Below, in pieces: positions 46,142-55,550 of a stretch of DNA of 64,000 nt. The notes under the pieces were generated by a model. It was not told where the DNA came from. It worked only from the letters and a program-made list of their open reading frames with translations, and did not search any database. The position numbers and the translations under genes are program-made. This DNA comes from Novosphingobium sp. FKTRR1 (GTDB lineage: Bacteria > Pseudomonadota > Alphaproteobacteria > Sphingomonadales > Sphingomonadaceae). Numbering within the stretch: position 1 is the first letter of the stretch; each line of letters opens with the position of its first letter. The DNA lies in contig NZ_JAIZDA010000004.1 in the NCBI RefSeq assembly GCF_020404405.1, positions 1 through 64,000 on the forward strand, written 5' to 3'.

Positions 46142-46321
46142 ATGGCTTTCCTGCGCCGACTGTTCATCAACGAACGGGCTGCGACCGCGATCGAATACAG
46201 CCTGCTTACCTCGCTGATTGCGGTTTCGGCGGTCACGGCGATGGCGGGACTTGGCGATTCGCTGTCCGTGTCGCTGAATATCCTGTCGAACAAGGCGGAG
46301 GCTGCAAAGACCGCGCGCTGA
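46142..46321 (+). CDS. Flp/Fap-type IVb pilin subunit
   Basis: A 59-residue prepilin: short basic leader MAFLRRLFINERA, then the type IVb processing site and hydrophobic N-terminal helix ATAIEYSLLTSLIAVSAVTAM, including the conserved Glu-Tyr, and a short C-terminus. Flp pilins usually have Gly before the cleavage site; here it is Ala, which prepilin peptidases can accept. No tad/cpa secretion or prepilin peptidase genes are in the window, so it is an orphan copy. The helicase gene upstream and uvrD downstream are unrelated. Confidence 0.88.
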   Translation: MAFLRRLFINERAATAIEYSLLTSLIAVSAVTAMAGLGDSLSVSLNILSNKAEAAKTAR

Positions 46322-46336
46322 TCGAAGCCGAGCAGC

Positions 46337-48661
46337 TTACGCGGCAGGTTTGACGAAGCTGTCGATCACGCGCTTACGCCCTGCCGTCTCGAAATCGATT
46401 TCCAGCTTGTTGCCTTCCTGGGCGGCAACGGTCCCATAACCAAACTTGTCGTGGAAAACGCGCGTGCCGATGTGAACGTCGGTACGCGGTTTGCTGGCAA
46501 AACTGGCGGCGCTGCGCGATGGCTCGGCAATTCTGCGCGGCACCGGATTGAAATCCTGTGTTGCGGCTGCGCGTTGCCAGCCTGGACCGCGCGATGCCGC
46601 CTTGCCGGGCTGGTTGCGCACCACATCGGCAAACGGATCGGCATGTTCAGACCACTGTGCGCGCCACAGCGAAGCACCGCCCGACAGGGTGGTTTCCTCT
46701 TCGATATGCTCGGCGGGCAGTTCGCCGATGAACCGGCTGGGGATCGAACTGGTCCACTGGCCATAGATGCGGCGATTGGCGGCATGGATGATCGTGCAGC
46801 GCCGTCTTGCGCGGGTGATCGCCACGTATGCCAGCCTGCGTTCTTCTTCCAGACTGGCGAGGCCCCCTTCATCAAGCGAGCGCTGCGAGGGGAAAACCCC
46901 TTCTTCCCAGCCGGGCAGGAACACCTGATCGAATTCAAGGCCCTTGGCGCCGTGCATGGTCATGATCGTGACCTTTTCGGTGTCGGCCGCGTTCTCGTTG
47001 TCCATCACCAGACTGACATGCTCGAGGAAGTCGCCGAGCGTCTCGTACTCCTCCATCGCCCGCGCCAATTCGGTGAGGTTTTCCAGCCGCCCGCTCGCCT
47101 CTGTGCTCTTTTCAGCCTGAAGCGCTGCGGTGTAGCCGCTTTCCTCAAGCATGGTGCGCACCAGTTCCGCCGGGGTCAGCGTGGCGACGTTGTCGCGCCA
47201 ACGCGCAAAGTCGCGGATCAGCGCAATCAACGTGTTGCGCGCGCGGGCGGGCAGTTCGTCGGTGTCGCAAATGTCGAGCGCGGCGCGCAGCAATGGCACC
47301 GACTGCGCCCGGGCAAAGCGGTGCAGCTTTTCCAGCGTCTTGTCGCCAAGCCCCCGCTTGGGGGTATTGTAGATTCGCTCGAACGCCAGATCGTCGGACG
47401 GGGACGAGATCAGCCGCAAGTAGGCGAGCGCATCGCGGATTTCAGCGCGCTCGTAGAAGCGAAAGCCGCCGACGATCCGGTAGCCGAGCCCGATCTGGAT
47501 GAAGCGATCCTCGAACTCACGCGTCTGGAACTGGGCGCGCACCAGAATGGCCACGCGATCCAGTGGCAGGCCCTCGCGTTCGAGCCGCTCGATGTCCTCG
47601 CCCACCCGGCGCGCTTCTTCGGGTCCGTCCCACACGCCGATCACGCGGACTTTGTCGCCGCCGTCCCGTTCGGTCCACAGCGTCTTGCCCAATCGTTCCG
47701 AGTTCTCGGCAATGAGGCCCGATGCGGCACCCAGAATGTGCGGGGTGGAGCGATAGTTCTGTTCGAGCCGGATCACCTTGGCGCCGGGAAAATCCTTTTC
47801 AAACCGCAGGATGTTGGCGACTTCGGCGCCGCGCCATGAATAGATCGACTGGTCGTCGTCACCCACCACGCAGATGTTCTTGCGGGTCTGTGCGATCAGC
47901 CGCAGCCACAGATACTGCACCGCGTTGGTGTCCTGATATTCGTCTACCATCACGTACTTGAAGCGCTGCTGGTAGCTTTCGAGCACATCGCGCTCACGCC
48001 GGAAAATGTTGAGCATGTGCAACAGGAGATCGCCGAAATCGCAGGCGTTGAGCGCGCGCAGCCGATCCTGATACAGCGTATAGAAACGCTGCCCCTTGCC
48101 GTTGGCCCAGGCCTCGTTTTCCAGCGCATCAAGGTCGGCGGGGTTGTAGCCGCGGTTCTTCCATCGGTCGATCAGTCCGGCCAACTGGCGCGCCGGCCAG
48201 CGCTTGTCGTCGATGCCCTCGGCCTGAATCAACTGCTTGAGCAGGCGCAACTGATCGTCGGTGTCGATGATCGTGAAGTTGCTTTGCAGCCCGACCAGTT
48301 CGGCATGACGACGCAGCATTCGCGCGGCGATGGCGTGAAACGTGCCCAGCCATGGCATCCCTTCGACCGCCGGGCCGATCAGCGCGCCAACGCGTTCGCG
48401 CATCTCGCGCGCGGCCCTGTTCGTGAACGTCACGCACAGGATCTCGCTAGGCCAGGCCTTGCGTTCGCGCAGCAGATTGGCGAGGCGCGCGGTCAGGGCG
48501 GCAGTCTTGCCGGTGCCGGCGCCGGCCAGCATGAGCACGGGCCCTTCGCTGGTCAGCACGGCTTCGCGCTGCGGCGGATTGAGGCCATCGAGCCAGGCGT
48601 TGTCGGCGGCGGCGGAGTCGGGATGCGCAGGAACGGTCACGCCGGAACGATTAGGGAACAT
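46337..48661 (-). CDS. uvrD: ATP-dependent DNA helicase UvrD/PcrA
   Basis: A 774-residue superfamily 1A 3'-5' helicase acting in nucleotide excision and mismatch repair. Visible motifs: Walker A GAGTGKT (47-53), Ia CVTFTNRAAREMRERV, II VMVDEYQDTN, III VVGDDDQSIYSWRGA, IV/V LEQNYRST and TMHGAKGLEFDQVFLPGWEEG, VI YVAITRARRR, plus a C-terminal Tudor-like tail (RVFHDKFGYGTV) typical of PcrA/UvrD. The first ATG is at 48661. A LexA-type site overlaps this start, so a GTG at 48640 is also possible. Confidence 0.94.
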   Translation of the reverse strand: MFPNRSGVTVPAHPDSAAADNAWLDGLNPPQREAVLTSEGPVLMLAGAGTGKTAALTARLANLLRERKAWPSEILCVTFTNRAAREMRERVGALIGPAVEGMPWLGTFHAIAARMLRRHAELVGLQSNFTIIDTDDQLRLLKQLIQAEGIDDKRWPARQLAGLIDRWKNRGYNPADLDALENEAWANGKGQRFYTLYQDRLRALNACDFGDLLLHMLNIFRRERDVLESYQQRFKYVMVDEYQDTNAVQYLWLRLIAQTRKNICVVGDDDQSIYSWRGAEVANILRFEKDFPGAKVIRLEQNYRSTPHILGAASGLIAENSERLGKTLWTERDGGDKVRVIGVWDGPEEARRVGEDIERLEREGLPLDRVAILVRAQFQTREFEDRFIQIGLGYRIVGGFRFYERAEIRDALAYLRLISSPSDDLAFERIYNTPKRGLGDKTLEKLHRFARAQSVPLLRAALDICDTDELPARARNTLIALIRDFARWRDNVATLTPAELVRTMLEESGYTAALQAEKSTEASGRLENLTELARAMEEYETLGDFLEHVSLVMDNENAADTEKVTIMTMHGAKGLEFDQVFLPGWEEGVFPSQRSLDEGGLASLEEERRLAYVAITRARRRCTIIHAANRRIYGQWTSSIPSRFIGELPAEHIEEETTLSGGASLWRAQWSEHADPFADVVRNQPGKAASRGPGWQRAAATQDFNPVPRRIAEPSRSAASFASKPRTDVHIGTRVFHDKFGYGTVAAQEGNKLEIDFETAGRKRVIDSFVKPAA
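48645..48659 (-). promoter_or_regulatory. LexA (SOS) operator at the uvrD start
   Basis: GAAC-GATTAGG-GAAC on the plus strand (GTTC-N7-GTTC on the gene strand) matches the alphaproteobacterial LexA direct-repeat consensus exactly. It overlaps the proposed uvrD ATG, so it lies downstream of the transcription start or marks a later translation start. Confidence 0.7.
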
Positions 48662-48698
48662 GATCGCGCAGAGCAAGGGGGGGCCGCGCTAGGCGGTT

Positions 48699-48938
48699 CT
48701 ATTTGTCGTAATATTCCTGTTCGTAGTCATCGTGGTCGTGGTACGATTCGTGGTTGGCGCGCTCGTTGTGCTCTTTCAATTCATCCTCACGGATTCTGCG
48801 AGCCACGCGTTTGGCCGTGTCGGAATTGGCCACGCTATCGATAACCATCACCGTGCCGGTGCCAAGCATCGCGCACGAGGCAACGCTCAACAGCCAGATG
48901 AACAAAATACCCGCAAAAATGTACTTGATGAATTGCAT
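48699..48938 (-). CDS. Small membrane protein with charged tail
   Basis: A 79-residue protein with one N-terminal membrane helix or lipoprotein-like signal (MQFIKYIFAGILFIWLLSVA, then SCAML) and a hydrophilic tail rich in Asp, Glu, His and Tyr (HESYHDHDDYEQEYYDK). The LSVASC stretch could be a lipobox, but the context is not canonical. A metal-binding or charged periplasmic tail is possible. No family recognised. It lies 37 bases upstream of uvrD on the same strand, so the two may be cotranscribed. Confidence 0.65.
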   Translation of the reverse strand: MQFIKYIFAGILFIWLLSVASCAMLGTGTVMVIDSVANSDTAKRVARRIREDELKEHNERANHESYHDHDDYEQEYYDK

Positions 48939-49218
48939 TGCTGCAGCCCCCGCTGATGCATCCATTTTGGCGGTATGAGGTTGTGGTTTCGTTAAGCCGT
49001 GCAGGTTTTTTCAGGGTCAGCCCATTGGTGAAAGAGCTTGTTACTGATTGTCATACTTGCAAATAGGATGATCGCTGGCTTGACCAAGTGCCTGAAGCGG
49101 AGCGTTGGCGGCGAAGGCGTAACCAGGTGTTGGCCGCCGCTGCATCGAACGCTATGCGGCCAAAGTAAGCTCAGCCGGGCATGATCAGCCGTGACCGGCT
49201 TGGAAGGGGAAGCCGCAG

Positions 49219-50478
49219 ATGCATCCGATCAGGCGCCATGCGCGCATCCTTATGGCCAGTTTGGTGGGGACTGCGGTCGAGTTTTACGACTTCTATATCT
49301 ATGCCACGGCGGCCGCGCTGGTGATCGGGCCGCTGTTCTTCCCGGTGCAATCGCCCGCCGCGCAGGTGCTGCTTTCGTTCATGACGCTGGGGTTGGCGTT
49401 CGTGGCGCGTCCGTTGGGGGCGATCGCGTTCGGCCACTTCGGCGATCGGCTTGGCCGAAAATCGACGCTGGTGGCGTCGCTGATGCTGATGGGGGCGTCG
49501 ACTCTGCTGATCGCCTTCCTGCCGACGTATGCGATGGCTGGTCCGGTTGCGCCTGCGCTGCTGTGCGTACTGCGGTTCGGGCAAGGGTTCGGGCTTGGCG
49601 GTGAATGGGGCGGGGCATCGCTGCTGGCGGTCGAGAATGCGCCAAAGGGATGGGAATCACGCTTTGGCTCAGCCCCGCAATTGGGGGCTCCGCTGGGCTT
49701 TCTGTTTGCCAACGGGTTGTTCCTGCTGCTGGGTGCGACGTTGTCCGAGGCCGATTTCGTGGCATGGGGCTGGCGCTTGCCTTTCCTTGCCTCGGTGCTG
49801 CTGGTCGGCGTGGGCTTGTGGGTGCGCTTGCGGATCGGCGAGACCGCCGCATTTCGCGAAGCGCGCGACCACTCGGCGCCTCCTGCCGTCCCCGTCGGTC
49901 GCCTGTTGCGTCACCATCCGGGCGCGGTGCTGGCAGGCACGGCGGGTGTGGTTGCCTGCTTTGCCGTGTTCTACCTTGCCACCACGTTCGCGCTGTCTTT
50001 CGCCACGACCAAGCTGGGCTACTCCAAGCAGGCGTTTCTGGCGGTGCAACTGGGGGCCAATACGTTTCTTGCGCTGGGAATCATCTTTGCCGGAGCCTGG
50101 GCCGACCGGACGAGCGCTGCGCGGGTGTTGTCGGTCGGGGCGGGGCTGACGGCGCTGGTAGGTCTTGGCTTTGGCAGCGGGCTCGGCTCGGGTCAGTTGC
50201 CGATCGTGTTCGTGACGCTGTCGGCGGCGCTGTTCGTGATGGGGCTGGTCTACGGACCGGTAAGCAGTTGGCTGCCGACGTTGTTCCCGGTCGAGGTGCG
50301 CTACACCGGCATCTCGGTGGCGTTCAACCTTGGCGGGATCATCGGCGGCGCACTGGCGCCGTTTGCCGCAAGCTGGCTTGCGGCTGCGGGCGGCACCGCC
50401 TTTGTCGGGCTGTTCCTGACCGTAGCTGGCGCCGTCACGTTTGCCGGGGTCCGGTCCGCCTCGCGCAGAACGGCCTGA
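49219..50478 (+). CDS. MFS transporter of the metabolite:H+ symporter (MHS) family
   Basis: A 419-residue 12-helix permease. The N-terminal VGTAVEFYDFYIYATAAALV and the loop 2-3 signature FGHFGDRLGRKSTLVASLMLMG define the MHS family (ShiA, ProP, KgtP). GQGFGLGGEWGGASLLAVENAP in helix 4-5 is a further family hallmark. The substrate is probably a carboxylate, compatible solute or shikimate-like molecule and cannot be resolved further. GGAAGGGGAAG precedes the ATG. Convergent with rsmD. Confidence 0.9.
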   Translation: MHPIRRHARILMASLVGTAVEFYDFYIYATAAALVIGPLFFPVQSPAAQVLLSFMTLGLAFVARPLGAIAFGHFGDRLGRKSTLVASLMLMGASTLLIAFLPTYAMAGPVAPALLCVLRFGQGFGLGGEWGGASLLAVENAPKGWESRFGSAPQLGAPLGFLFANGLFLLLGATLSEADFVAWGWRLPFLASVLLVGVGLWVRLRIGETAAFREARDHSAPPAVPVGRLLRHHPGAVLAGTAGVVACFAVFYLATTFALSFATTKLGYSKQAFLAVQLGANTFLALGIIFAGAWADRTSAARVLSVGAGLTALVGLGFGSGLGSGQLPIVFVTLSAALFVMGLVYGPVSSWLPTLFPVEVRYTGISVAFNLGGIIGGALAPFAASWLAAAGGTAFVGLFLTVAGAVTFAGVRSASRRTA

Positions 50479-50486
50479 GCCCGAGC

Positions 50487-51044
50487 TTACGCCGGATTTG
50501 TGCGCCGGAACAACGAGATCAAAGCCTTGCCCACCTTGCGCTCGGCATCGAGCGTGCACGAGCGGATCTGCGGCGGTTCGCTGGCGGCGGTTTCCAGACT
50601 GATCCACGTCGCTTCGCCGATCCAGCCCAGCCGCACCAGCTTGTCGATCGCCACCGCGCCCGCGCCGGTGCCATAGGGTGGATCGAGGAACACGACATCG
50701 AGCGGTGCCTTGGCCACGCCCAGCGACATGACCGAACAGGCGCGCACATCGCACTGGGCTTGCGCGCGCAAGTTGGCGATGTTGGCACGGATGGCGCGGA
50801 TCGCGGGCGGATCCTGCTCGACGATTATCGCGCTGGCGGCCCCGCGCGACAGCGCCTCAAGCCCCAACGCGCCCGACCCGGCAAACAGATCGGCCACCGC
50901 CAATCCGTCAAAGCTGCCAAGGCGGCTGTTGAGCATCGAAAACAGCGTTTCGCGCGTGCGGTCCGATGTCGGCCGGGTGGCTTCGCTCTCGGGCACTTGC
51001 AGCTTTCGGCCACGCCATTGCCCGGCAATGATCCGCAAGCTCAT
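50487..51044 (-). CDS. rsmD: 16S rRNA (guanine966-N2)-methyltransferase RsmD
   Basis: A 185-residue Rossmann methyltransferase that modifies G966 of 16S rRNA in the assembled 30S subunit. MSLRIIAGQWRGRKLQVP is the typical start; the SAM loop is DLFAGSGALG (52-61) and the catalytic motif DPPY is at 121-124. The gene starts 10 bases after the pseudouridine synthase stop on the same strand, a conserved rRNA-modification pair. Confidence 0.94.
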   Translation of the reverse strand: MSLRIIAGQWRGRKLQVPESEATRPTSDRTRETLFSMLNSRLGSFDGLAVADLFAGSGALGLEALSRGAASAIIVEQDPPAIRAIRANIANLRAQAQCDVRACSVMSLGVAKAPLDVVFLDPPYGTGAGAVAIDKLVRLGWIGEATWISLETAASEPPQIRSCTLDAERKVGKALISLFRRTNPA

Positions 51045-51054
51045 GCGCGGCCCC

Positions 51055-52401
51055 TCATGCCTTCAAGCTCTTGCGGAAACGCTCGACCATGACTTGCGGG
51101 ATTTCCTCGGCAGCGCCGCGCGGCAGGTCGGCCAGTTCGAACGGGCCATAAGCCGTGCGGATCAGGCGAGACACCTGCAGCCCGATGAATTCGAGCACGC
51201 GGCGCACTTCGCGGTTCTTGCCTTCGGTCAGGGTCATCTCGATCCACTGGTTGCGCCCGGTGCGGCGCTCCATATTGGCGTTGATCGGACCATAGCGAAC
51301 GCCCTCGATCTCTATGCCCGCCATCAGTTCTTCCAGACGGGGCTGGCTGATGTCGCCAAAGGTTCGCGCGCGATAAGTGCGCGGCACGCCGGTGGCGGGC
51401 AGTTCCATCGCCCGCTTGAGTTCGCCGTCGTTGGTCAGCAGCAGCAGCCCTTCGGTACTGAGGTCGAGCCGCCCGACCGGCATGACCCGCGGCGTGCCGG
51501 GGGGCAGCGCATTGATCAGTGCGTTGTAGATCGTCGGGCGTCCGGCGGGATCGCGCTCGGCGGTGATCAGGCCTTCGGGCTTGTGAAAGCGGAACAGGCG
51601 GGTGGCAGCGGCAGGACCGACCAGCGTGTCATCCACCGATACGCCGCGCAGCGATGTGAGCACGGTGGCCGGAGTGGTGATGACTTCACCGTTCAGTTTG
51701 ACCCGGCCTTCGCTGATCAGGCGTTCGACTTCGCGGCGGCTGGCAACACCTGCGCGCGCGAGCAGCTTGGCAATACGGTCGCCTTCACCCAGTTCAGATG
51801 GCTTGTGCACGACCGGTGCCTTGCCTGCGGCGGGCACTCGGGGCGGGCGTTGGCCGGCGTGGACGATCGGCGCTCCGGCAGCAGCCCTTCCGCCAAACGG
51901 GCCGTCCGAGCGCCGCGAACCGACGCTCAGGTTGCCGGGCGTGCCACGGCGATCGGGCGCCACACCGGCATAGCCGCGCGGCTGGACCGACCGGGGCGTG
52001 GACCCGGTTCCGGCTGAGGGCCTGGCACTATAGGGCTTGGCTGCAGGATCGTCCTTGCTGCGTGGCGTCGCTGCCCGCGCCGGGGCGGAAGACGTGCGCT
52101 CGCCATAGGGCTTGCCGCTGCGCGGGGCTTCCTGCGGCTCGGAACGGTCTCGGGGCTTGCGATTGCGGTCTGTGGCAGTCCGTTCGCCTGAAATCTTGCC
52201 TGTGGTCACCCATTCGCCAGCGGTGTCATCGCGCTGGCGACCACGCCGACCTCGGCCTGCGCTGCTCTTGTCACCGAAGTTCTTGCCATCGGTGGGGGTC
52301 CGGTCACCTGCGGCGGGGCCACGAGGGCCACCGCGCGAAGCGCCTTTGGGAGCGGCGGGCCGTCCCGGGCGGCCGCTCTTGTCTTTTGGAGGAAATGCCA
52401 T
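51055..52401 (-). CDS. Pseudouridine synthase RluB/RsuA family with long basic extension
   Basis: A 448-residue enzyme of 23S/16S rRNA pseudouridylation, probably RluB-like (U2605). A low-complexity N-terminal extension of about 200 residues rich in Gly, Arg, Ser and Pro precedes an S4 RNA-binding domain (209-255, RIAKLLARAGVASRREVERLI). The catalytic domain carries Asp313 in GRLDLSTEGLLLLTNDG and the KNREVRRVLE segment. The extension is likely disordered and RNA-binding. Start ATG 52401; in an operon with rsmD downstream. Confidence 0.9.
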   Translation of the reverse strand: MAFPPKDKSGRPGRPAAPKGASRGGPRGPAAGDRTPTDGKNFGDKSSAGRGRRGRQRDDTAGEWVTTGKISGERTATDRNRKPRDRSEPQEAPRSGKPYGERTSSAPARAATPRSKDDPAAKPYSARPSAGTGSTPRSVQPRGYAGVAPDRRGTPGNLSVGSRRSDGPFGGRAAAGAPIVHAGQRPPRVPAAGKAPVVHKPSELGEGDRIAKLLARAGVASRREVERLISEGRVKLNGEVITTPATVLTSLRGVSVDDTLVGPAAATRLFRFHKPEGLITAERDPAGRPTIYNALINALPPGTPRVMPVGRLDLSTEGLLLLTNDGELKRAMELPATGVPRTYRARTFGDISQPRLEELMAGIEIEGVRYGPINANMERRTGRNQWIEMTLTEGKNREVRRVLEFIGLQVSRLIRTAYGPFELADLPRGAAEEIPQVMVERFRKSLKA

Positions 52402-52535
52402 CTTGTGCCCATAGCGGGGGATGAGGCGCGCGTCACCCCTAGCCTTGGCGGGAAAGCCCGTTAGTCTGCAAGATCGAAGCGATATCCGCGAACATCGGGT
52501 TTCGTTGTGGCATCAAGACCCGCGAAAGGACATCC

Positions 52536-54224
52536 ATGGCATCGACCGCCGCGCCGCGCCCCAAAGGCTGGCGCTTGTTGCGCGTGGCGCTGAGCAACCG
52601 CAAGTCGGGCACGATGCTGGGCTTCGGTTTCGCCTCGGGCCTGCCCTATGCACTGCTGATCGGTACGCTCAACGCGTGGCTGGGCGAAGCCAAGGTCGAC
52701 CTTGCCACCATCGGCGTGCTGTCGTGGATCGGCCTGTCGTACTCGTTCAAGTTCCTGTGGTCGCCGCTGGTGGACCGGCTGGCCCTGCCGGGGCTGGGCA
52801 CACTGGGGCGCCGCAAAAGCTGGATCGTGCTGTGCCAGATCGTGCTGGTGCTGGCTTTCGCAGGCCTTGCCGCGACCGATCCGGTCCATGCCATCGGCAC
52901 GTTCGCGCTGTTTGCATTCCTCGCCGCGCTTGCCTCTGCCACGCAGGACGTGGCGATCGACGCCTGGCGGATCGACGTGGCGGACGAGATCGCGCCGGTC
53001 GAATTGCTCTCGTCGATCTATCAGTTCGGCTACCGCATCGCTTCGATTGTCGGCGGAGCGCTGGCGCTGGTGCTGGCCGGGCGGCTGGGCTGGCCGCTGG
53101 TCTATCTGCTGATGGCCGGGTTCATCGCGCTGATCGTGATCGTCACTTTGCGCGCGCCCGATACACCGCGCGGCGGGCAGGGTGCGCTCTATGCCGCGCT
53201 GGGTGAGGCGGGAGCATTGGACCCGCGCGCCCGTGCAGTGGCGCTGATCGTGGTCGGGCTGAGTTGGGCATGGGCCATCGGCACGATCGCGCACTTCATG
53301 ATCGGCATGCTCAGCCCTCTGCCGCCAGGGCAGAAGCACCCCTCCGTGGGCGATTTTACGCGCACCATGGCGCCATGGATCGTGGCCGCGACAGTGGCGG
53401 TACCCTTGATCGTGGCGGCGGTGACCAACGCGTTGAAGGCGCGCGGCATGGCGGTTCTGACCGGGCCTGACACGCGCAAGGGCGCGGTGCGCAACGCGGC
53501 CGACCATCTCTATGTCGCGCTGGTATCGCCGCTGGCCGAACTGTCCGGTCGATTGGGCTGGGGCGTGCTCGTGGTGATCGGCATGATCCTGACCTACACC
53601 TTGTGCTACAACATCTGGTCCAGCTTCGCCTTTCCGTTCTACCTCGAATATCTGCACTACACCAAGGACGAGGTGGCCTTTGCATCCAAGCTGTTCGGCA
53701 TTTTCATGACGATAGCCGGGATCAGCCTTGGCGGCTTTCTGTTCCTGCGGCTGGGGCGGATGCCGACGATCCTGATCGGCGCGGTGCTGCCGGTGCTGGG
53801 CAATTTCGTCTATGCCGACCTTGCCGAAGGGGCGGTGCATATCGACGCGGTGGGCAGCGCGATCGGCTTGAAGGCGCTGTTCGGTCTGTTCGGCTTTGAC
53901 GAGCGGATGATCCGGCTGTTGCTGGCAATCAGCTTCGAGAATGTGTCCACCGGCATCGCGGGCGCGGCCTTCGTCGCTTATCTGTCGGGCATCGTCAGCA
54001 AGAATTACACGGCGGTGCAATATGCGCTGCTGTCCTCGCTGACGTTCCTCATCGGATCGCTGGGGCGCGGCATCGCGGGTGAGGCGTTCGATCTCTATGG
54101 CTATGCCACCGTGTTCCGCTGGACGGCGGCAGCGGGCGGTGTGGCGGTGGTGTTCGTACTGCTGGAATGGCTGCGGACGGGGCGGGAGATCAAGCTGAGC
54201 GAGCCGACCGGACAGATTGGTTGA
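52536..54224 (+). CDS. AmpG-like muropeptide permease (MFS)
   Basis: A 562-residue MFS protein. The GFASGLPYALLIGTLNAWL helix and SYSFKFLWSPLVDRLALPGLGTLGRRKSW loop are the AmpG signature, followed by ATQDVAIDAWRIDV. It likely imports anhydro-muropeptides for cell-wall recycling; the Slt-type enzyme at 9.2-11.2 kb would supply them. The protein is longer than E. coli AmpG and has about 14 membrane segments. AAGGA precedes the ATG. Convergent with folC. Confidence 0.9.
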   Translation: MASTAAPRPKGWRLLRVALSNRKSGTMLGFGFASGLPYALLIGTLNAWLGEAKVDLATIGVLSWIGLSYSFKFLWSPLVDRLALPGLGTLGRRKSWIVLCQIVLVLAFAGLAATDPVHAIGTFALFAFLAALASATQDVAIDAWRIDVADEIAPVELLSSIYQFGYRIASIVGGALALVLAGRLGWPLVYLLMAGFIALIVIVTLRAPDTPRGGQGALYAALGEAGALDPRARAVALIVVGLSWAWAIGTIAHFMIGMLSPLPPGQKHPSVGDFTRTMAPWIVAATVAVPLIVAAVTNALKARGMAVLTGPDTRKGAVRNAADHLYVALVSPLAELSGRLGWGVLVVIGMILTYTLCYNIWSSFAFPFYLEYLHYTKDEVAFASKLFGIFMTIAGISLGGFLFLRLGRMPTILIGAVLPVLGNFVYADLAEGAVHIDAVGSAIGLKALFGLFGFDERMIRLLLAISFENVSTGIAGAAFVAYLSGIVSKNYTAVQYALLSSLTFLIGSLGRGIAGEAFDLYGYATVFRWTAAAGGVAVVFVLLEWLRTGREIKLSEPTGQIG

Positions 54225-54230
54225 ACCCGA

Positions 54231-55541
54231 TCAATCCGGCACTTCACCGTTTCGCCGCAGCACGTCACCGGCAAGGTAGAGCGAACCCGCAATCAGCACG
54301 TCGCCATCACCGGGCAGGGCCGCCAGCGCCTGCGCCACATCGGCAAAGCTGTGCACGGGCAGGCGGGTGAACGGCGCGAAGTCCTCGGGCCGATGCGCGT
54401 CATGCCCCGGTGCGGGAACGATCGAGACCGACAGCACGCGGTCGGCCAGAGGGGTCAGGATCGCGGCGGGATCTTTGCTCGAAAGCATGCCCATGATCAG
54501 ATGCATCGGCGGCAGCGGCGCGAGATGGCGGGCGATGGCAAGTCCGGCGTCTGGGTTGTGCCCGCCATCGAGCCAGACCGTGCGATTGCCCGCAAGCGCG
54601 GTCAGCGGGCCGTCGGACAGGCGCTGCAACCGCGCGGGCCAGCGCGCGGCGCGGATGCCCTGCGCCATCGCTTCCGGGCTGACTTGCACCGCATCCTGAT
54701 GACGCAACATGGCGACGGCCAGCGCGGCGTTGTCGCCCTGATGGACACCGGGCAGCATGGGCAGGGGCAAGTCGAGCGATCCTGACGCGTCGCGATAGGC
54801 GATGCCGTCTGCGCTCACGTCCGCCCACCAGTCGCGACTGCGCAGCACGACCGGCGCACCGATCCTTGCAGCGGTTTGAAGTACCGATGACAACGCCGGT
54901 TCGGGATACGTCTGCGTCACCAGGGGCGCGCCCGGCTTGGCGATGCTGGCCTTTTCAAAGGCGATGCGCGCCAATGGCTCTGCGGGGGTGCCAGCCTCGG
55001 GAACCAGCAGGAACGCTTCGTGGTCGATGCCGAGCGTGGCGATGCCGCAAACCGCCGGGCTTTCCAGCACGTTGGTTGCGTCGAGCCGTCCGCCAAGGCC
55101 GGTCTCGATAACGCAGGCGTTGGCATGCGTCTCGGCAAAGGCCAGAAACGTGGCGACCGTCGTCACTTCGAAGAAGCTGGGGCCCAGATCCTCGCTGGCA
55201 TCGAGCACACGGCCCAGCAGGTCGGCCAGATGGTCATCGCCGACCAGTTGCCCGGCAATGCGGATGCGTTCGTTGTAGCGGACCAGATGCGGCTTGGTCG
55301 CGCTATGGACGGTCAGCCCTTGCGCCTCCAGAATGGCGCGCAAATAGGCGCAGGTCGAGCCTTTGCCGTTGGTCCCCGCAACATGGAACACCGGCGGCAG
55401 GCGCCGCTGCGGATCGCCGAGCCGCGCGCACATCGTGCGCACGGTGTCGAGCCCGAGCCGCCCTTGCGGCAGGCTCAACGCGCCCAGCCGGTCAAGCTGC
55501 GCCTGCACCCGCGGGTTTTCGGATATGGCGAAGTCTTTCAC
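54231..55541 (-). CDS. folC: Bifunctional dihydrofolate/folylpolyglutamate synthase
   Basis: A 436-residue Mur-ligase-type enzyme that adds glutamate to dihydropteroate and to tetrahydrofolate. It has the P-loop HVAGTNGKGSTCAYL, the RYNERIRIAG segment, the ETGLGGRLDATNV motif and the ligase C-terminal domain with WLDGGHNPDAG. The start is a GTG at 55541, 10 bases after the accD stop. Last gene of the trp-accD-folC cluster, an arrangement common in alphaproteobacteria. Confidence 0.95.
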   Translation of the reverse strand: MKDFAISENPRVQAQLDRLGALSLPQGRLGLDTVRTMCARLGDPQRRLPPVFHVAGTNGKGSTCAYLRAILEAQGLTVHSATKPHLVRYNERIRIAGQLVGDDHLADLLGRVLDASEDLGPSFFEVTTVATFLAFAETHANACVIETGLGGRLDATNVLESPAVCGIATLGIDHEAFLLVPEAGTPAEPLARIAFEKASIAKPGAPLVTQTYPEPALSSVLQTAARIGAPVVLRSRDWWADVSADGIAYRDASGSLDLPLPMLPGVHQGDNAALAVAMLRHQDAVQVSPEAMAQGIRAARWPARLQRLSDGPLTALAGNRTVWLDGGHNPDAGLAIARHLAPLPPMHLIMGMLSSKDPAAILTPLADRVLSVSIVPAPGHDAHRPEDFAPFTRLPVHSFADVAQALAALPGDGDVLIAGSLYLAGDVLRRNGEVPD

Positions 55542-55550
55542 GAAGGCGCC

